DNA from: Apostichopus japonicus
Lineage: Eukaryota > Echinodermata > Holothuroidea > Aspidochirotida > Stichopodidae
Length of the DNA: 64,000 nucleotides
Assembly: GCF_037975245.1 (NCBI RefSeq)
Contig: NC_092577.1
Coordinates: 29,856,398-29,920,397, forward strand
Direction of reading: 5' to 3'
Position 1 is the first letter of the stretch. Each line of letters opens with the position of its first letter. Shown here in pieces: positions 23,521 to 37,800 of this stretch. The position numbers and the translations under genes are program-made. A model generated the notes under the pieces. That model saw nothing but the letters and a program-made list of their open reading frames with translations, had not been told where the DNA came from and did not search any database.

Positions 23521-24059
23521 AAGAAAATACTCAAACAATTTTTTTTTTTACAAAGGACGAAACGTATTATGTTCATCAGTAAAACTTCTTTCCACCGACC
23601 ATCAGAATAACCAGTCATTTTCTCACTGAAAAGGCCACAGGGGCCCCAGCGTGAACCGGTAGTGCTTAAACTTCACTACTACCCTGCATGAATTTAAATT
23701 TAAATTTTCAACACTCTTTTTCACGTTGTAAACTTTCCCCAGTTGGTAGCATCGTCTAAGAGTTTGTTTCAGAATCCCCGGTGTCCAGGGGCATTAACCT
23801 TCTGTAGTGATTTTAATGAAACTAACATATTTACAGTGTATTTTGTTGTCATGTGACCGGAACTGGTCATATGCTGTAAACGATGCACGCCCCGGTACTT
23901 GTTACGGTCAATGTTAGTCTCTGTCCATAACTTCCGTTACGTATCAATGGATGTATGTCATGATTGATGAGAACGCGTATATGGTATGTTGATCTTTATA
24001 TATTTAATATATATATCAAACCGCAAGGATGTTGAATTTAAGTTTTCCAGGAGTGTCTA

Positions 24060-24190
24060 AATCGATAAGAGGTAGTGGTGGAGGTGGTGGAGTGGTTGAG
24101 GAGTGGTGGTGGAGGGTGGTGGTGGAGGTGGAGTGGTCTTGGAGTGATCTTGGAGTGGTGGTGGAGGGGCGTGGTGGAGGTGGTTGTAAG
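24060..24190. repeat. GGT/GGA-rich low-complexity tract
   Basis: Irregular repeats of GGTGGTGGAG and GGAGTGGT. They give open frames without coding meaning. Confidence 0.85.
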
Positions 24191-24739
24191 TGGATCCATG
24201 AAATGAAACATAATAAAAAATCTATTTGGAAATTTTGTATTTCTCGGGTCACCTTGAAGGAACAGCAAGACTATTTTAAAGCAATCAGTATTGCCCCACA
24301 AATATGCCTAAAAGTGAAAAATTGGTCACCTCGGAAATTAAATAAGAGCGAAAAAAAGAATATACTGCCACCTTTATAGTATTTGTCTAAATTATTCATC
24401 TTCAGTATCAGTATAGAGATTTAAGGTCAACACCTAAATATGTGAAAACAGTTTTGAAAGCTCTGAATTAATTTTAGCATGCTATAATTACTGAAGATGT
24501 CCAACAGGTGTTTGAAGAGTTCAATGAAAATTTAATCAATTAACGCTAGATTAGATATCGATGGATGATACGACTGCCATTAATGTATACTTGACGTAAT
24601 CGTAAAGTTTACTACTATAATACTATTGCCGAGGGGAAGAATTTGGTGAATAATGTGAGAGAACCAAACATGGGCATTATAATAGTTTTATACAGAAAAT
24701 AACATATGTCGGTTTACGACAGCCGTTGCTGATTTATAC

Positions 24740-25470
24740 GGTTTTCCAAGGTGTTTGAACGGTTATATAAAAGAATCGTGGTGATATGATAACATATTTA
24801 TTGATTATAATTCCTTGACGGTGCTATTTGACCGATTAAACGTTCAGAAGGTTCTTGAACGATTTAGGAAGAATGATGCTAATATGGTAGCTTATGCTAT
24901 ATAGCTACAATTGATGGTGTTGATTATAAGGTCTTCGTGGTGCTGCTATATGGCAACTGTGCGTTTTCCATGGTGCTTGTACCGTTTTACGAATGGTGCT
25001 GATGTGATAACTTCTCCACTGCGACCAGCTAGAATTGATGGTGTTGATTATAAAGTCTTTAATGCGCATATATATGACCGATTATGCGTTTTCGACCGTA
25101 CCAGTACGGTTATAAGAATGGTGCTGATACCATAGCTTATGTAGTCTTGTTCGAAACCATGGCATTCTGCTGTTTACTTTACCTGTTACAATTAATATGA
25201 GTGCGCCCTTACTTCCTCTTTCGAAAATCTGTTCGTTTTAAGGTAATTCTCCTGACAGGCAGATTTGTGGAAGGGCGCCCTGAGTTAGTGTTATAATTCG
25301 ACGATATTTATACATAGAACGAACGTCTTGACCAAGTCTATAGCTTATGCGACCAGCTGCGATTGATGGTGTTACTAATAAAGTTTTCATGGTGCTCTGG
25401 CAGCGTAATCCAAGGTGCTTGGGACGGTTACACGAATGGTGCCGATGGTGATTATTTCATAAGAACGGAC
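24740..25470. repeat. degenerate repeat of about 120 bp downstream of the VWC gene
   Basis: ATTGATGGTGTTGATTATAA occurs at 24911 and 25034 with related versions near 24797 and 25362. Each is followed by GTTTT...GAATGGTGCTGAT-like segments. Units are diverged. Confidence 0.65.
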
Positions 25471-25501
25471 CAGTTATCAAGTCTTGATGGTACTTTTCAG
25501 A

Positions 25502-25884
25502 TCAGTAATGATGACGAAGGCCATGGCGTATTTGCCGTCTGGCAGCAAGAAGCTTCCTCTTACAATACCAGTTCATACGACAAGCAGTTAATCTTCGTTT
25601 ACTGGGCGAAGAGCTCAACACGAAAGCGTCACTTTCGGTTATCTGTGGTGTATCTACTGTATCAAAACTTAAACACATATATCGAATCTGGGAACAGTCT
25701 AATCCAGTCACATTAATGTTATAGTTTACAATGCCCATATCTCCGAGTTGTCCATTTCTAACAGGTACTGAAGATTGTTCGTGCGTGAGTATTTGCTGGT
25801 TTAGTAACGAATAGTCTGTTAGAATCATATTTTCCTTCGGAGGTCTGTTACAGAACCAAGCACTAATTCGCCACATGTTGTTCC
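25502..25884 (-). CDS. VWC gene exon 6 (terminal, unassigned region)
   Basis: Acceptor TTTATCTGTAG in phase 1, open to a TGA at 25502-25504. It encodes MWRISAWFCNRPPKENM, NYNINVTGLDCSQIRYMCLS and a basic C-terminus. A further splice out of this exon cannot be excluded. Confidence 0.7.
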
Positions 25885-28800
25885 CTACAGATAAAAAAAA
25901 ACGAAAAAAAGGATATTTCTCTGGGGCAAAAAACAAAGTATGCAATTTTTCCAGCCCCAACCCCCTCCCCATCCCAACCTCACATTCAACCCCCACACAA
26001 GACTATCACAGTATACCCGTCAATAGGCATATATATATGTTGTCGATCAACGTTATAATTTATTAATTAAATTATTTCCTTTTGTAAGTCAACAACTGCA
26101 AATCACATGCAGCATTTGTTTTCTTCTCACTCATGCCGATGGACAAATAATTATTGTTTGCTTTCCTTATGGCTGTAATAATTTAAAAAATAAATTTAAA
26201 TAATACCCGGTCTCTATATTGTCACGTTTATATAACTATGTACGTTTACAAAGTAAAGAATGACGAAGTATGACGAAGAATGACGAAGAATGGCGAAGAA
26301 TGGCGAAGAATGACGAAGACCGAAGTTTGGGCAATAGATTTTGTTATCATCATTGTTTATACTATCTTATGTAGGTCTACGATTTGAACTTTAAAACAAT
26401 GTTATTATCATTTTGTAGGCCTTCCTCAAAATAAAGGTCGTCATTTTTCTTGACCTATCTTAGCCAATGTCTCTATATGTAGTTTTTATTATGATCGGTA
26501 ACTTATATTAGGCATAAATTGAACCCGTACGAGAAATTTGACATATTTACATAAAACCAAATGTGTCCTATTATTTTCCATCTTGTGTTTGCATTTTGTC
26601 AGTCAGTCAGACAATTGATAATGGCCTTTACCTGTTATATTAATTGACCGGCCTTGACCATCGTTATCAAAGTTCACATCCACTTTTAACTTGACGACTG
26701 TTTTTCTCTCTTCTCGAACGTTGAACTGCTTGAGAACAATCTGAGGGCGGTCGGCATTAATAGCTGAAAATGATTAAATGATCAGGAATCAAGTAGGAAT
26801 CGGAAATATTAAACAATGATTGACACGATTTAAATTATAGTCAAATATAACAATTAGTTTTATGTGTCTTTGGGGGGACTTCGGTAGTGAAGAAGCGTTA
26901 CGGACTAATCTATTATTTTTGTGGGGGTGTTTTGTCTTTAACAATAAATGTGTAACGGATAACCGTCCTTAAAGGTCATCGGTATTGCTCCCGAACCACC
27001 CTCCCCACCCCCTCCCTCCAAGTATGATCATCCATGTTTTTTATTTACACTGAGCAATTTACTAGTATTTTAGTTATCCACAATGAGATTTTTCATGGTT
27101 TCTTTTAATACTCCTTCATGGCTGGGAGTACTTTTTGAGAATCATAGCCTCATGGAAAGTACCTTGGAGAACTTCTAGCAATGTTTAGCATGCTATTGTG
27201 GCCAGTACTGATTACCCTTAAAATGGTGTCCAGCTGGGTGATAATTTTTGTGTCCCCTTTTATGTACAGCGTCAAAGTGACCATTACATTATGGGTTAAT
27301 CGGCCATTAAAGGTAGTTTAGACATTTGTTTTTTATATATCGTTGTGTTCAAGCATAATTACTCTGCTTTGTTATTTTCGATCTAAAACAGGTTGAGTAC
27401 AACACTGCAGAGAAAGAAAGGTGTCTAAACTGTCACAAGGTTGGATGGATCGAGCCCGCAACAGGCGCGTAGCCAAGGGGGGGGGGGGCGAAGGGGCGAC
27501 CGCCCCCCCCCCCCATTGAGCATATTGTTTTTGTATGTTTTTATGATATCGCTAGTAATTTCCAGCTGAGATGCAACTTACAAGGCCTGGGAAGTGTCAT
27601 TTCCAGCATTTTCAGCCAGAATTTTCTTGTACGCGTATCGCCATATGGTGGCGCTACGCTTAGATAGTTTTCAATACAGATTCTACGGCTCTGATAGTTT
27701 GCCTACAGATTCGCCCCTACCTTGGCAAATTCCTGGCTACGCGCCTGGCCCGCAATGAACTGTTTGGCTGGTGACGGAAGGAGAAGGGAGGACTATATGT
27801 TAGGTGAAATGAATTTTTGACCGTTAAAGGAAGAAGGGGGGGGGGGCTTAACCGATTCAAGTGGTGACAAAGAGGAATGCATTAGCAGATTCGAGTACGA
27901 GGGGAAAGGAGAGCATGCGCATAATGATGTGTATGGGGTTGGGGGGGCAGGGGGACATTAGGAGGTTCAAGCTGATAATAGGTCGGAGAGAGGTGTAAAT
28001 AAATCGAATAAGATGGTAAAAAGGGAGGGGCGTCACTTTGGATTTAAGCTGACGATTGAGAAGCGTTATTTCTAAAACAAATATCGCTCTAAGCGAAGTT
28101 TCATTGCATTGTGGTGCTCGGGTGGTTGCCTTTTGGCCACCGAAATAAATTATAGCTGCCTGAATAACGACCCATGATTGTCATAAAACTGAAAAAGATC
28201 TATTTTAATCGCCCGTCATTCTTTCGGTATAGTTTCCGAGTCGTTACTAGAGTCAAGTTGATGTTATTTATACCTGATAACGCGCTTGCGTGGTGACTAG
28301 CTCACTCGAACGGAAAACAGTCTCCAATTCATTCGTCATACTCAGTGACTATGCGCGTGAGAACTAAGTTGTTTGCCAGAAATTCTCCCTGTGTATTCAG
28401 TAACTTTCCTTCATAGTGTATACTGTACGTTACCTGCCACAGTAAACTGTACACCACATTTGCCACATTTTACCAGACAGCAAGTTCATGATTGCGTCAT
28501 GCGTGCCAGCCGATCCGAAAGCTGTTTATGTTATTTCTGAGCTATAATTGATTTGGAAATTGAGTTTATGTTTTTCAAATGGTCAGATTTTTAATATGTA
28601 AATTCCCTCCTCTATTTTCACCTAGGCTCCCTGCCCCCCCCCCCCCCGCCATTTACCCATTCGTGCGGAGAGGCTAAGACCTACAGATATTCCTTCCTTA
28701 ATAGCTTTCGATATGAATGGGGGGGGGGGGATTTCTTTTACTCCCTGAAGTTATCTAGTGTAAACATACCTTGTGCGGATTTATATCTCGGTAATACTCG

Positions 28801-31800
28801 AATATACTGTCCAGGCCACCAGGCATCGACAACGGGGAAAGGGAGGGGAAGGGGATCCGGGGAAAGGGGGCCCGGACAAGGGATCGTACCAATAATTATC
28901 AGCAAACTAGTCTTATTGCGGGCGTGGTGCTGACATAGGCGGCACTTACGATCCGCCCCTCCCCTCCGCCCCCCTCACCTCTCCCACCCACTTATCCGTC
29001 CCCTTTCTCGAATCTGCAGTATCAGCGTCCCTGGGTATGAGCAGGGAGTTGTTATTCCATAACAACTCCCTGGTCTGAGAGCCATACTCGATATCATCGC
29101 CACAGAATGTCGGTCATATATGAGTGAAATGATGCAAGTAAAATTTACAGCCTATTACTGGATACAAGTCATTGACAAATGAGGCGTAGAAAATGAATTA
29201 TTCACCCATTCACAGCCAAGTGCAGCGACGCAAAGAGTCAGTGCGTCCTTGTGCTTCATCACTACGTTGTTAATTGTTTTATCGTTGACCCTCATGGGCC
29301 ATTACACTAATGCACCTATTACTCCTTTCAACCCCCTCCCCCCCCCCCCAAAAAAAAAACAACATTGTCTTATTTTCAAAATGCTTGAATATCTGTACTT
29401 GTACTTGCCAGAACGTTGTAAGGTACGGGATCAATAAGTTTTTTGACGCCAAACGAGTACACTTTAAGAATGATTATAAACACAAATAATTGCGTAGATT
29501 TTTTTTTAGCTTTGCGGCAAAGACAATTAATGATAAAAAATAAATAGATCAAATAATTATTATGATATAGAAAATCACGAAAAAATCTCCAAAAGCATTG
29601 TGTATTGTTTTTTTTTACCAAACTGTATTAATTAATACATGGTACATCAATAAACAAACAGTTGTGATTTTGTTTGGAAAGAAAATTAACATCATTCCCA
29701 TGTAAGGATACGTTCTTCATGCTAGGCCATTAAATAACTGTTGTTCAATACCTTAATTTTCCTTATTTTAACCAAAAATCATATACTTGAAACATGTAAA
29801 TAAATACGGTCAGAGATTTGTGAACAAAGAAATGTACATTATTAGCCCATAGGCCTACGTCACTAAATTTAGATATATTTGTGTAAGCGTTTGTCTTGTG
29901 TTTTTAGTAGTTTGGCGTCGACAAAGCATATTGATAATACCGTACCTTTCTTCTATGGAACACAGAGATTAGAAAAGAGAGTAACTAGTGGTCAAACTAA
30001 TGATCAAATATTTCAAGCATTAATAGTAAAGAATTGCCTTTTTCTCAGCGAGACCGAGAATGTTTTAGTTTGGGCTAGTCGGCCATGTTTCATTGGAGTA
30101 ATAACTCGATTTACAGTGGAGAGCCTATAGTACCAATACAGACTACATAGCGAACACTGACTTGTCTTGACTAACACATACAGACACACACAATTCTCTA
30201 TAAGATAACGCACTTAACGATGTAAATGATTGGTTTCTATAAATATATGACACGTCGTCGACACATGACCAGTGCAGGTGTCACGAGATTCTGCCGTGTG
30301 TGGAAAGACATTTTAGATATTAAGTTCAAACTCCCAGATGTGTAAATGTTATATTAATATATTTCAACGTCACTGAGATGACAAACTGACCACTTACAAA
30401 GTATACTACGTGTATAGGCGCTATATGCTATATATATATCCTATATATGAAGGATATATGTGAGCATATATGCCAGTTTATATTTCCCTACTTATAAATG
30501 TATTCCTAATTCAATTTAAAAAAAAAATAAGAATGACCTAAACTCTAGGTCACATACCTCATATATTACCTATCACATTATGAATTCAAATAACTGAATT
30601 TATTGAACTTCGAGATAAGCCTTTCGCTATCTCTGATCCAAAGTACTAGATGGCTGTCCCTGCTCACGGTACAATTAAAGATAACATGTACACGAACTAA
30701 CTCGTCAATATTACGTAACAATGGCATCTAGGACATACCGGGTAACAATGGCAGAGTAATTGTTTGTTTTTTCTCATTCAATTGATTAAGTCTTACTTCT
30801 TGGGCAGACCGGGCAACATTGATTTGGCAACACAGTTGGGTGTTCACAAAGCTCGATGACATTAGGACAGTTAGGTAAAGAACACGCCACAGTGCCCTCA
30901 CTGCATCGACATTGCACACAGCTAGCTTCCTCCCAGACGTCACCGTTTGGGTGGAATCTTCCCCGGAATAGGCAAGAGTGCTCTATATAAATAAAAACAG
31001 AAGAAAAGTTCCAAAAGAATTTAAGGGAGAGGGTGCATGAGGTGGTGGGGTAGGGGGAGGGGCAGGGAAGATAGGAGGATGAGGTTTTGCATTCTTATAA
31101 TTCCCGCCGTCAGTCACATTTGTCACTTATACATGGTAGCACAGAAAATGTTTAATTAGACTGCATTTACAAATTAAAACGAACGGTCTCTCATTGTTCA
31201 ACCAGAAAGTCAAAAGACTTAGTGATTCCTTGCCCATTTGATAATAAACTTTAGGTAAAAGAGTTTCTACCGATCTAATGCTGAGCAGAAATGGCAAGTC
31301 TTGCAGAATTGAGTAATGCATATCTATGCAAAGAGGGTCGAAGGTCAAACAAACTTAACTTCTGTATAATTCTACTTATTCTGACTATAACCAACAATTG
31401 ACCTTGAATCAACTTTGACCTCCATGAAAAACAATAGGGATTATCTGCTCATCAAAGGCTACCAACATACCAAGTTAAAGTTCATGAAACTTTTCTTCTT
31501 GAGATATTGTATTCACAAGGTTTACAGCCTTTGACCTCTGGTGACCTCAAATAACCATTAGCCTCCATGAAAAACACTATGGATCATCAGCACACCATAG
31601 GCTACCAACAAACAAAGTTTAAGCAACTTTTACTTCTTGAGATATCGTGTTTACACGGTTTTCAGACTTTGACCTGTGGTGACCTTTGACCTTCATGGAA
31701 AACATGAAAACCATGTCAGACCCATATCAGTTGGAGTTTCACAAGTTATTGCCCCCAAGAGCCATAATTGGCCTTTCGTGACCTTGGATTACATAACTGT

Positions 31801-34800
31801 TATTTAGTAAAACGTGCACCTACTGCATTCACAATATGTCCCAATATATCAGCCACGTCAGACTTCGTCACTGGAAGTTGTTGCAAAAATTAACGTCAGT
31901 GGACATTTTTTTGCCCATAAGCAACCTTGAATGGCGATACGTTTTTATGAAAAATGTTCCCCTTGATGAAGTGCACTCTATCCTAAAATTGTTATGCACT
32001 CCAATGTACATACACAATGTTATTGCTAAAAAGGTATCAAATCCAACCGTTGGCACCTCATAACTTAAGAACCAGGTGTCCGATCGAAGTGGGAGTTAGT
32101 TTCGTCTATAGAGCACACAGAGCTCTATCATATATTAAAATATTGACAAACATTTTTTTCTTTGCCTTGTATCTCCTAAAATGAGCATATTTATAAAAAA
32201 AAAACATGTCAGACCCTGTCAATGGGAGTTATTGTTTTCAGCCTTTGACCTCTGGTGACCCCAAATGACCTTTGACCTCCATCAAAAATAACAGGGATCA
32301 TTCTAATCACTAAGAGTTACCAACATACTATGTTTAAAGCTCAAGTCAACTTTACTATTTGAGATATCGTGCTTACATGGTTTTCAGCTTTTGACCTCTG
32401 GTGACCTCAAATGACCTTGGCTCCCATGAAAAACCATAGGGATTACCTGCTCACCAAGGGCTATCAACACACTAAGTTTAAAGTTGAAGCATCTTTTACT
32501 TCTTGAGATATCGTGTTTACAAGTTTTTTACCTTTTGACCTCTGGTGACCCCAAATGACCTTTGACCTCCATCAAAAATAACAGGGATAATCTAATCAAT
32601 AAGAGTTAACAACATACTATGTTTAAAGCTCAAGTCAACTTTACTATTTGAGATATCGTGTTTACATGGTTTTCAGCTTTTGACCTCTGGTGACCTCAAA
32701 TGACCTTTGGCTCCCATGAAAAACCATAGGGATTACCTGCTCACCAAGGGCTATCAACACACTTAGTTTAAAGTTCAAGCATCTTTTACTTCTTGAGATA
32801 TCATGTTTAAAAGTTTTTTAACTTTTGACCTCTGGTGACCCCAAATGACCTTTGACCTCCATGAAAAACAACAGATATTACTTGCTCACCAAGGGCTATC
32901 TACACACCAAGTTTAAAGTTCATGCATCTTTTACTGCTTGAGATATCATGTTTACATGGCTTTCCGCCTTTGACCTCTGGTGACCCTAAATGACCTTTGA
33001 CCTCCATGAAAAAGAGTTGGGATCATCTGCTATCCTAGGTCAATCCCCAGTCTAATTTTCAAGTTGAAGCATCTTGTACTTCTTGAGATACCGTGTTTAC
33101 AATTTTTTTCCGCCTATGACCTCTGGTGACCTCTCAAATGACCTTTGACCTCCATGAAAAAAAATAGAGACCATCTACTCACTAAGGGCTACCCACATAC
33201 TAAGTTTGAAATTCCAAACACTATTACTCCTTGAGATATTGTGCTTACAAGGTTTTCAGACTTTGACCTCTGTTGACCTCAAATGACCTTTGAACTCCAT
33301 GAAAAACAATAGGGATCATCTACTTACTAAGGGCTACCCACATACCAAGTTTGAAGTTCATCCAACTTTAACTTCTTGAGATACCGTGTTTACAAGCAAA
33401 GCGTCACATACACACACACATACACACACACACACACACGCACACACGCCATCACCATCGCATAGATTCCTTTCGGCCTTCGGCAAGGAATCAAAAAGTA
33501 CACCTAGTATTAATTCTTATGTTTCTTCTTCGAGTCATTTCATCAAGTTCCGAGAAACTGCCCGAATAATCTGTGTTACTGATTAAGTATATAGCTCAGT
33601 CATTTTAATTGACTCAGATCCGTTTTAAGGGTTTTCTTTCTCAAAAATTATAAACCATTATTGATGAAGACTAATGAAGACAGCTATAGGATTAAGAAAA
33701 GAAGCAAAATAGGTAGGAAGGAGGTTTGTAAGAAATATATATGAGTAATTATATGACTTATGTCAATATCTTTCAAACAACTGAGAGAAATTTGTGTAGT
33801 AATACAATCGGCTTATACATATATTAGAGCTCATCGAATGAAAGTATATGCACAAGTGTCCCATGATTGATCTCCACATTCTGTTTGTAGGTCAGCTAAC
33901 TACCATTTCACGCGGCAATGTCGGATATGGTGTGTGCGTCTTTAATGGGGGTTAAGTTTGTTTACAATTGTAGTAGCTTGTTGTCACTAACGTCCGTGTC
34001 AGGACATAAGGAGTTTAGTTGTCTATTGAAGCGTGGAGAAGAAAAGGAGTAAGGGTCAAACTTCTTAGCTATAGCTTGGTTCAATCAGTACACTGATATT
34101 TCTCTTAAAAGATGAAGGAAATCTTCTAATTAAACAATCATTTGTGATAAAAGATTTCGATATCTGAAAGTCGAAGGTCAAGAAAGCATTAAAACAACGT
34201 TTTTTTGTCAGAAAATTGTAAAATAGATGCCTTATTGAAGTGTATAATATATTTAAAGTCTTCGCTGGGTCATCAGCAGCCCATGTGGTCTAATTGGTTA
34301 GGATGCGTCGCTTGCGGCGAGGTGCGGGTTCGATCCCCGTCATGGGTACATGACTTTTTTTCTCTTTCTTTCCCTATATAAGCTCTATACATGTTGTCAT
34401 TGCTTGTTTTGGGTAAAAAAGGACCACTACATTTAAAGTAGTTTGCCACTTGCGAGACCAAGTAGAGGTTAGGCCGATATATAGTTGTGTTTTATGGTTT
34501 AGCTATGATGTTTCGATTTTCCATTTTAGTTTTGTTGCTTGTTTTTTGTTTGTTTAATGTTGTATGATTTTGTACATTTTTAAACATTCATAAACATTTT
34601 CATAAACATCACAAACGTTTTCGGATTGCAATGCATCGGATTGGGTCTCGGTCTCTAATGTATTACATTTGGCTTATTAAAGCAAATATTGCAGCTGTTG
34701 AAGCCAAAGTATAAGAAGTATCACTTACACTAGATTGTTTTGCACTTTTTTCTTCTTTCTTTTGTATTTTACATTGTACTTTGTAGAAATCTACACAATT

Positions 34801-37800
34801 TGTTAGGCAAACCGTAAATCAAGCTAGAATCTTGAAGGAGTGTTAGCTCAGCCGTGGCTAACGCCGGTGTCTTCCAATCATGAAAAGGTCTCCAGTTCGA
34901 GTCACTCCAAGATTAATGTATGTCGTCCAGTTACAGAGTTGTTGACAATTGACAATTCATAATCATGGACGTTAAATATGAATCTAGGAGACTGATTTCG
35001 GTCAGCTTGCGGCTTTGATAAGCCAACGAGGCTTCTTCGCGAGTTCCTGCTTGCAGGAGGATCTACTACATACAAGGGCGTAGGAACCGGGGGGCTGGGG
35101 GCGCCAGCCCCCCCCCCCCCCAGTGAAAAATGTGGAGGGGCGGAAGTATCATTCCGCCCCCCCCCCGCTTCGCAAGTCAGAAAACCCCTTTTTCATATCC
35201 AAATGAGAAAAAAAATCTCATTTGGAGCACCAATTGCATCTAAGGCCAGGTGAAAATGCAAAATTATATACAAAATGGAGTGGGTGGGTTGAAGTGTGCT
35301 ATATTGCACCAAATTGCATCTGAGGCCACCTGGAAATGCAAAAAAAATCCAAAGGGGAGGGGGACACCCTTAGACCCCTCCCCCAGGCCGGCCTTCAGTC
35401 TTCAGCCCCCCCCCCCCACTCAAAAGTACCTTCCTACGCCACTGACTACATACATAACATCTGTGTTTAGTTGTTTAATTAAAGGGCGGTCCTTACCTAT
35501 GCATTGCGGGCAGCACTCTCCTTGTGGAATGACTGGATTATTACACGGAGGTGAGGGGCAGTTTATAATGCCACACGTTGTCTCACCGCGTGCACAACGA
35601 CACGTTACACATGGCTCGTCAGCTAAATATCTCCACTGCTCATGCGCAGAGTAGGTTTTACCTTCAAACTTGCAAGACAGTTCATCTGAAGAAGAAGAAA
35701 TAAAATGTCAGTTTAGAAGTCACCAATAACATCTACAAAACGATAATTACATTAAACGTGCGGTTTTAATCATCCCAAACTCAAAGGTCATAATTGGTAT
35801 TGATTGGCCCAATTCTTTTTTGCTTTTCTTTATGGTTTTCTTTTCATATTTTTTAAGGTAGCCTGAAATCTGTGCTATTATAAAGGTCATATTAAAAGGT
35901 AAAAATATATCTTAGACTGAACATTTGCTAAACCCACTTCCACTTGAGAAAATAAACATTGTAAATGTAAAAGGGGCAAAAAATAAGCACACGTGACTAT
36001 GTAAAATATAAAAAACATTGTAAATGTAAAAGGGGGCAAAGAAATAAACACACGTGACTCGGTAATGTCATATTTGGACTGGATCAAGTCTTCACCGAGC
36101 AATTGGTGTAAACATTAAACCTGTGATATCTCCTAGACTGAATAACATTTTCCAACTAGCTGTTTGGGGCAGATTTTTTTCATCGCTGTTATCTCTATCA
36201 CACAAACCAATATAATAATGATTGGGTTTCTGTCTTCATTAATGAATGCCAATCAACTTACTCCATTTTCTTACCCGGAAATTATACTTTACTAACAGTA
36301 ATCTTCGCATCATTATCGGGATTATAACTCCTCTTTATTTATAGAATGCATAAAGTCTTGACATTTCCCCGTGCCCACTCCCTTCATCCTCTCGGACCCG
36401 CATTCTGCTGACACTTTTCTGTTTACTCGTTATTATAACAATTTTATGAGAAAAATTTCAAATAATGGAGAGGAAAACTATTTTATCTGTCGTCATCGCT
36501 TTCCTATCAACCCCACCCCCCCCCCCCGCCCCCATAGAAATATTGGTCTGACCTATTTTCTATAAACGTATGAACAGTAAAGGCCGGTCACACTATACCG
36601 ACTTTTTCGGAATACTATCCGATTTTCCCAGAGGAATCGAAACAGCCAGTTTTCCGTTCGGGTCTTCTAGCCACAGTGATAAAGGACCTGATTTGCTATA
36701 TGTTGAGCGATTCCGATGTGGAATAGCCCTCTCCTAACTTTTGATATTGACTCCGTTTCCTTTTATCGGATAGCTATCCGATTTCTCTTCCGATTTTTAT
36801 CGTTTTTCGATGTGACGTCACTTCAGAATGTAGTCCGTTCCAGAACCCCTCAGATTTGGAGTAGGTATTCGAATACTCCACTGCATTCATTACATTCACT
36901 ACTACAAACCTCACTCTTCGTCCTAAAATCGGAAAAATCGGACCGTATTCCGATAAAATATCGCTGTAGTGTGACTTGGCCTCGTATTATATCGACTCCA
37001 CTTTTAATAATTCACACATACGGAAAGTGACTGTTTTGAGATTTATATAGGCCTATACAATTCCATACCCTGAAATATGCTATGCCTGTAAAACGAATTT
37101 AATATTTGGACTATATATATATTTGCAGTCATCAGACCAAATGTCAGGTTTTATAGTCGACAATTTCCGGTAATTGTATACCAATCCTACCAGATATTTT
37201 GTTTAATAATATTGCAATTGGTATATTGAAGCTAAAATATTACCTCCATGGGCTCCCTCACTCGTATTTTAACTTAAATAAATTCATGTTAGTTTATGAA
37301 TCTCTTTCAAACATATTTTTCCTAATATTATAGTATCCATGACACGTCTATACAAAAAGTCAAATAATAGATAAATAAACCATCAAAAAAAATCGGTCCC
37401 CGCTAACTTTGGGATAGGATATTAGTGTTGAATATTACCTGAAATTTAACGACACCGACTGTGTGAACAAATAGTCATACCAGGGGGTTGTTCCATAACA
37501 ACTCCCTGGTCATACGCTGTATTCTATCGGACGTTATAAGATCAGTTAATGATAAGTTCGGAATACGATCGTTGCGACAACGAACCATGAGCCCCCTTGT
37601 TTGTTCAATACTTTGAGCCATATTAGGCGAGGGGAGAGGGTACGTTCGACGGGGGAGAAAGATAAGGGGGGGGGGGAGGATACAGGAACGGAATGAAAAT
37701 CACAAGAGGAAATAAAAGGAGTCTGAGACGCCGAAGAATGGTAAACTCTTGTTTCTTATCCCAGTTACCTTCTCAGTTTCCAATTGTCATGACAATAAAA

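Larger units (their letters stand above)
20347..25501. other. intergenic region between the VWC gene and VPS13B
   Basis: It should hold the VPS13B promoter and any 5'UTR exon, and the 3'UTR of the VWC gene. I saw no clear TATA box or coding exon. Repeats inside it are listed separately. Confidence 0.6.
26764..30796. other. large intron of the VWC gene
   Basis: Contains the TIR element at 27462-27747, a palindromic hairpin at 29043-29071, and several poly-G runs (for example near 28720). No exon was found; phases on either side are compatible without one. Confidence 0.6.

Noticed and set aside
23356..23629. Plus-strand frames with PPGAPQRRF-like peptides
   Set aside because: Lie in a G/C-rich repeat fragment; no start context or homology.
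25363..25716. 117-codon plus-strand frame
   Set aside because: Overlaps the terminal VWC-gene exon in antisense and a degenerate repeat; no conserved features.
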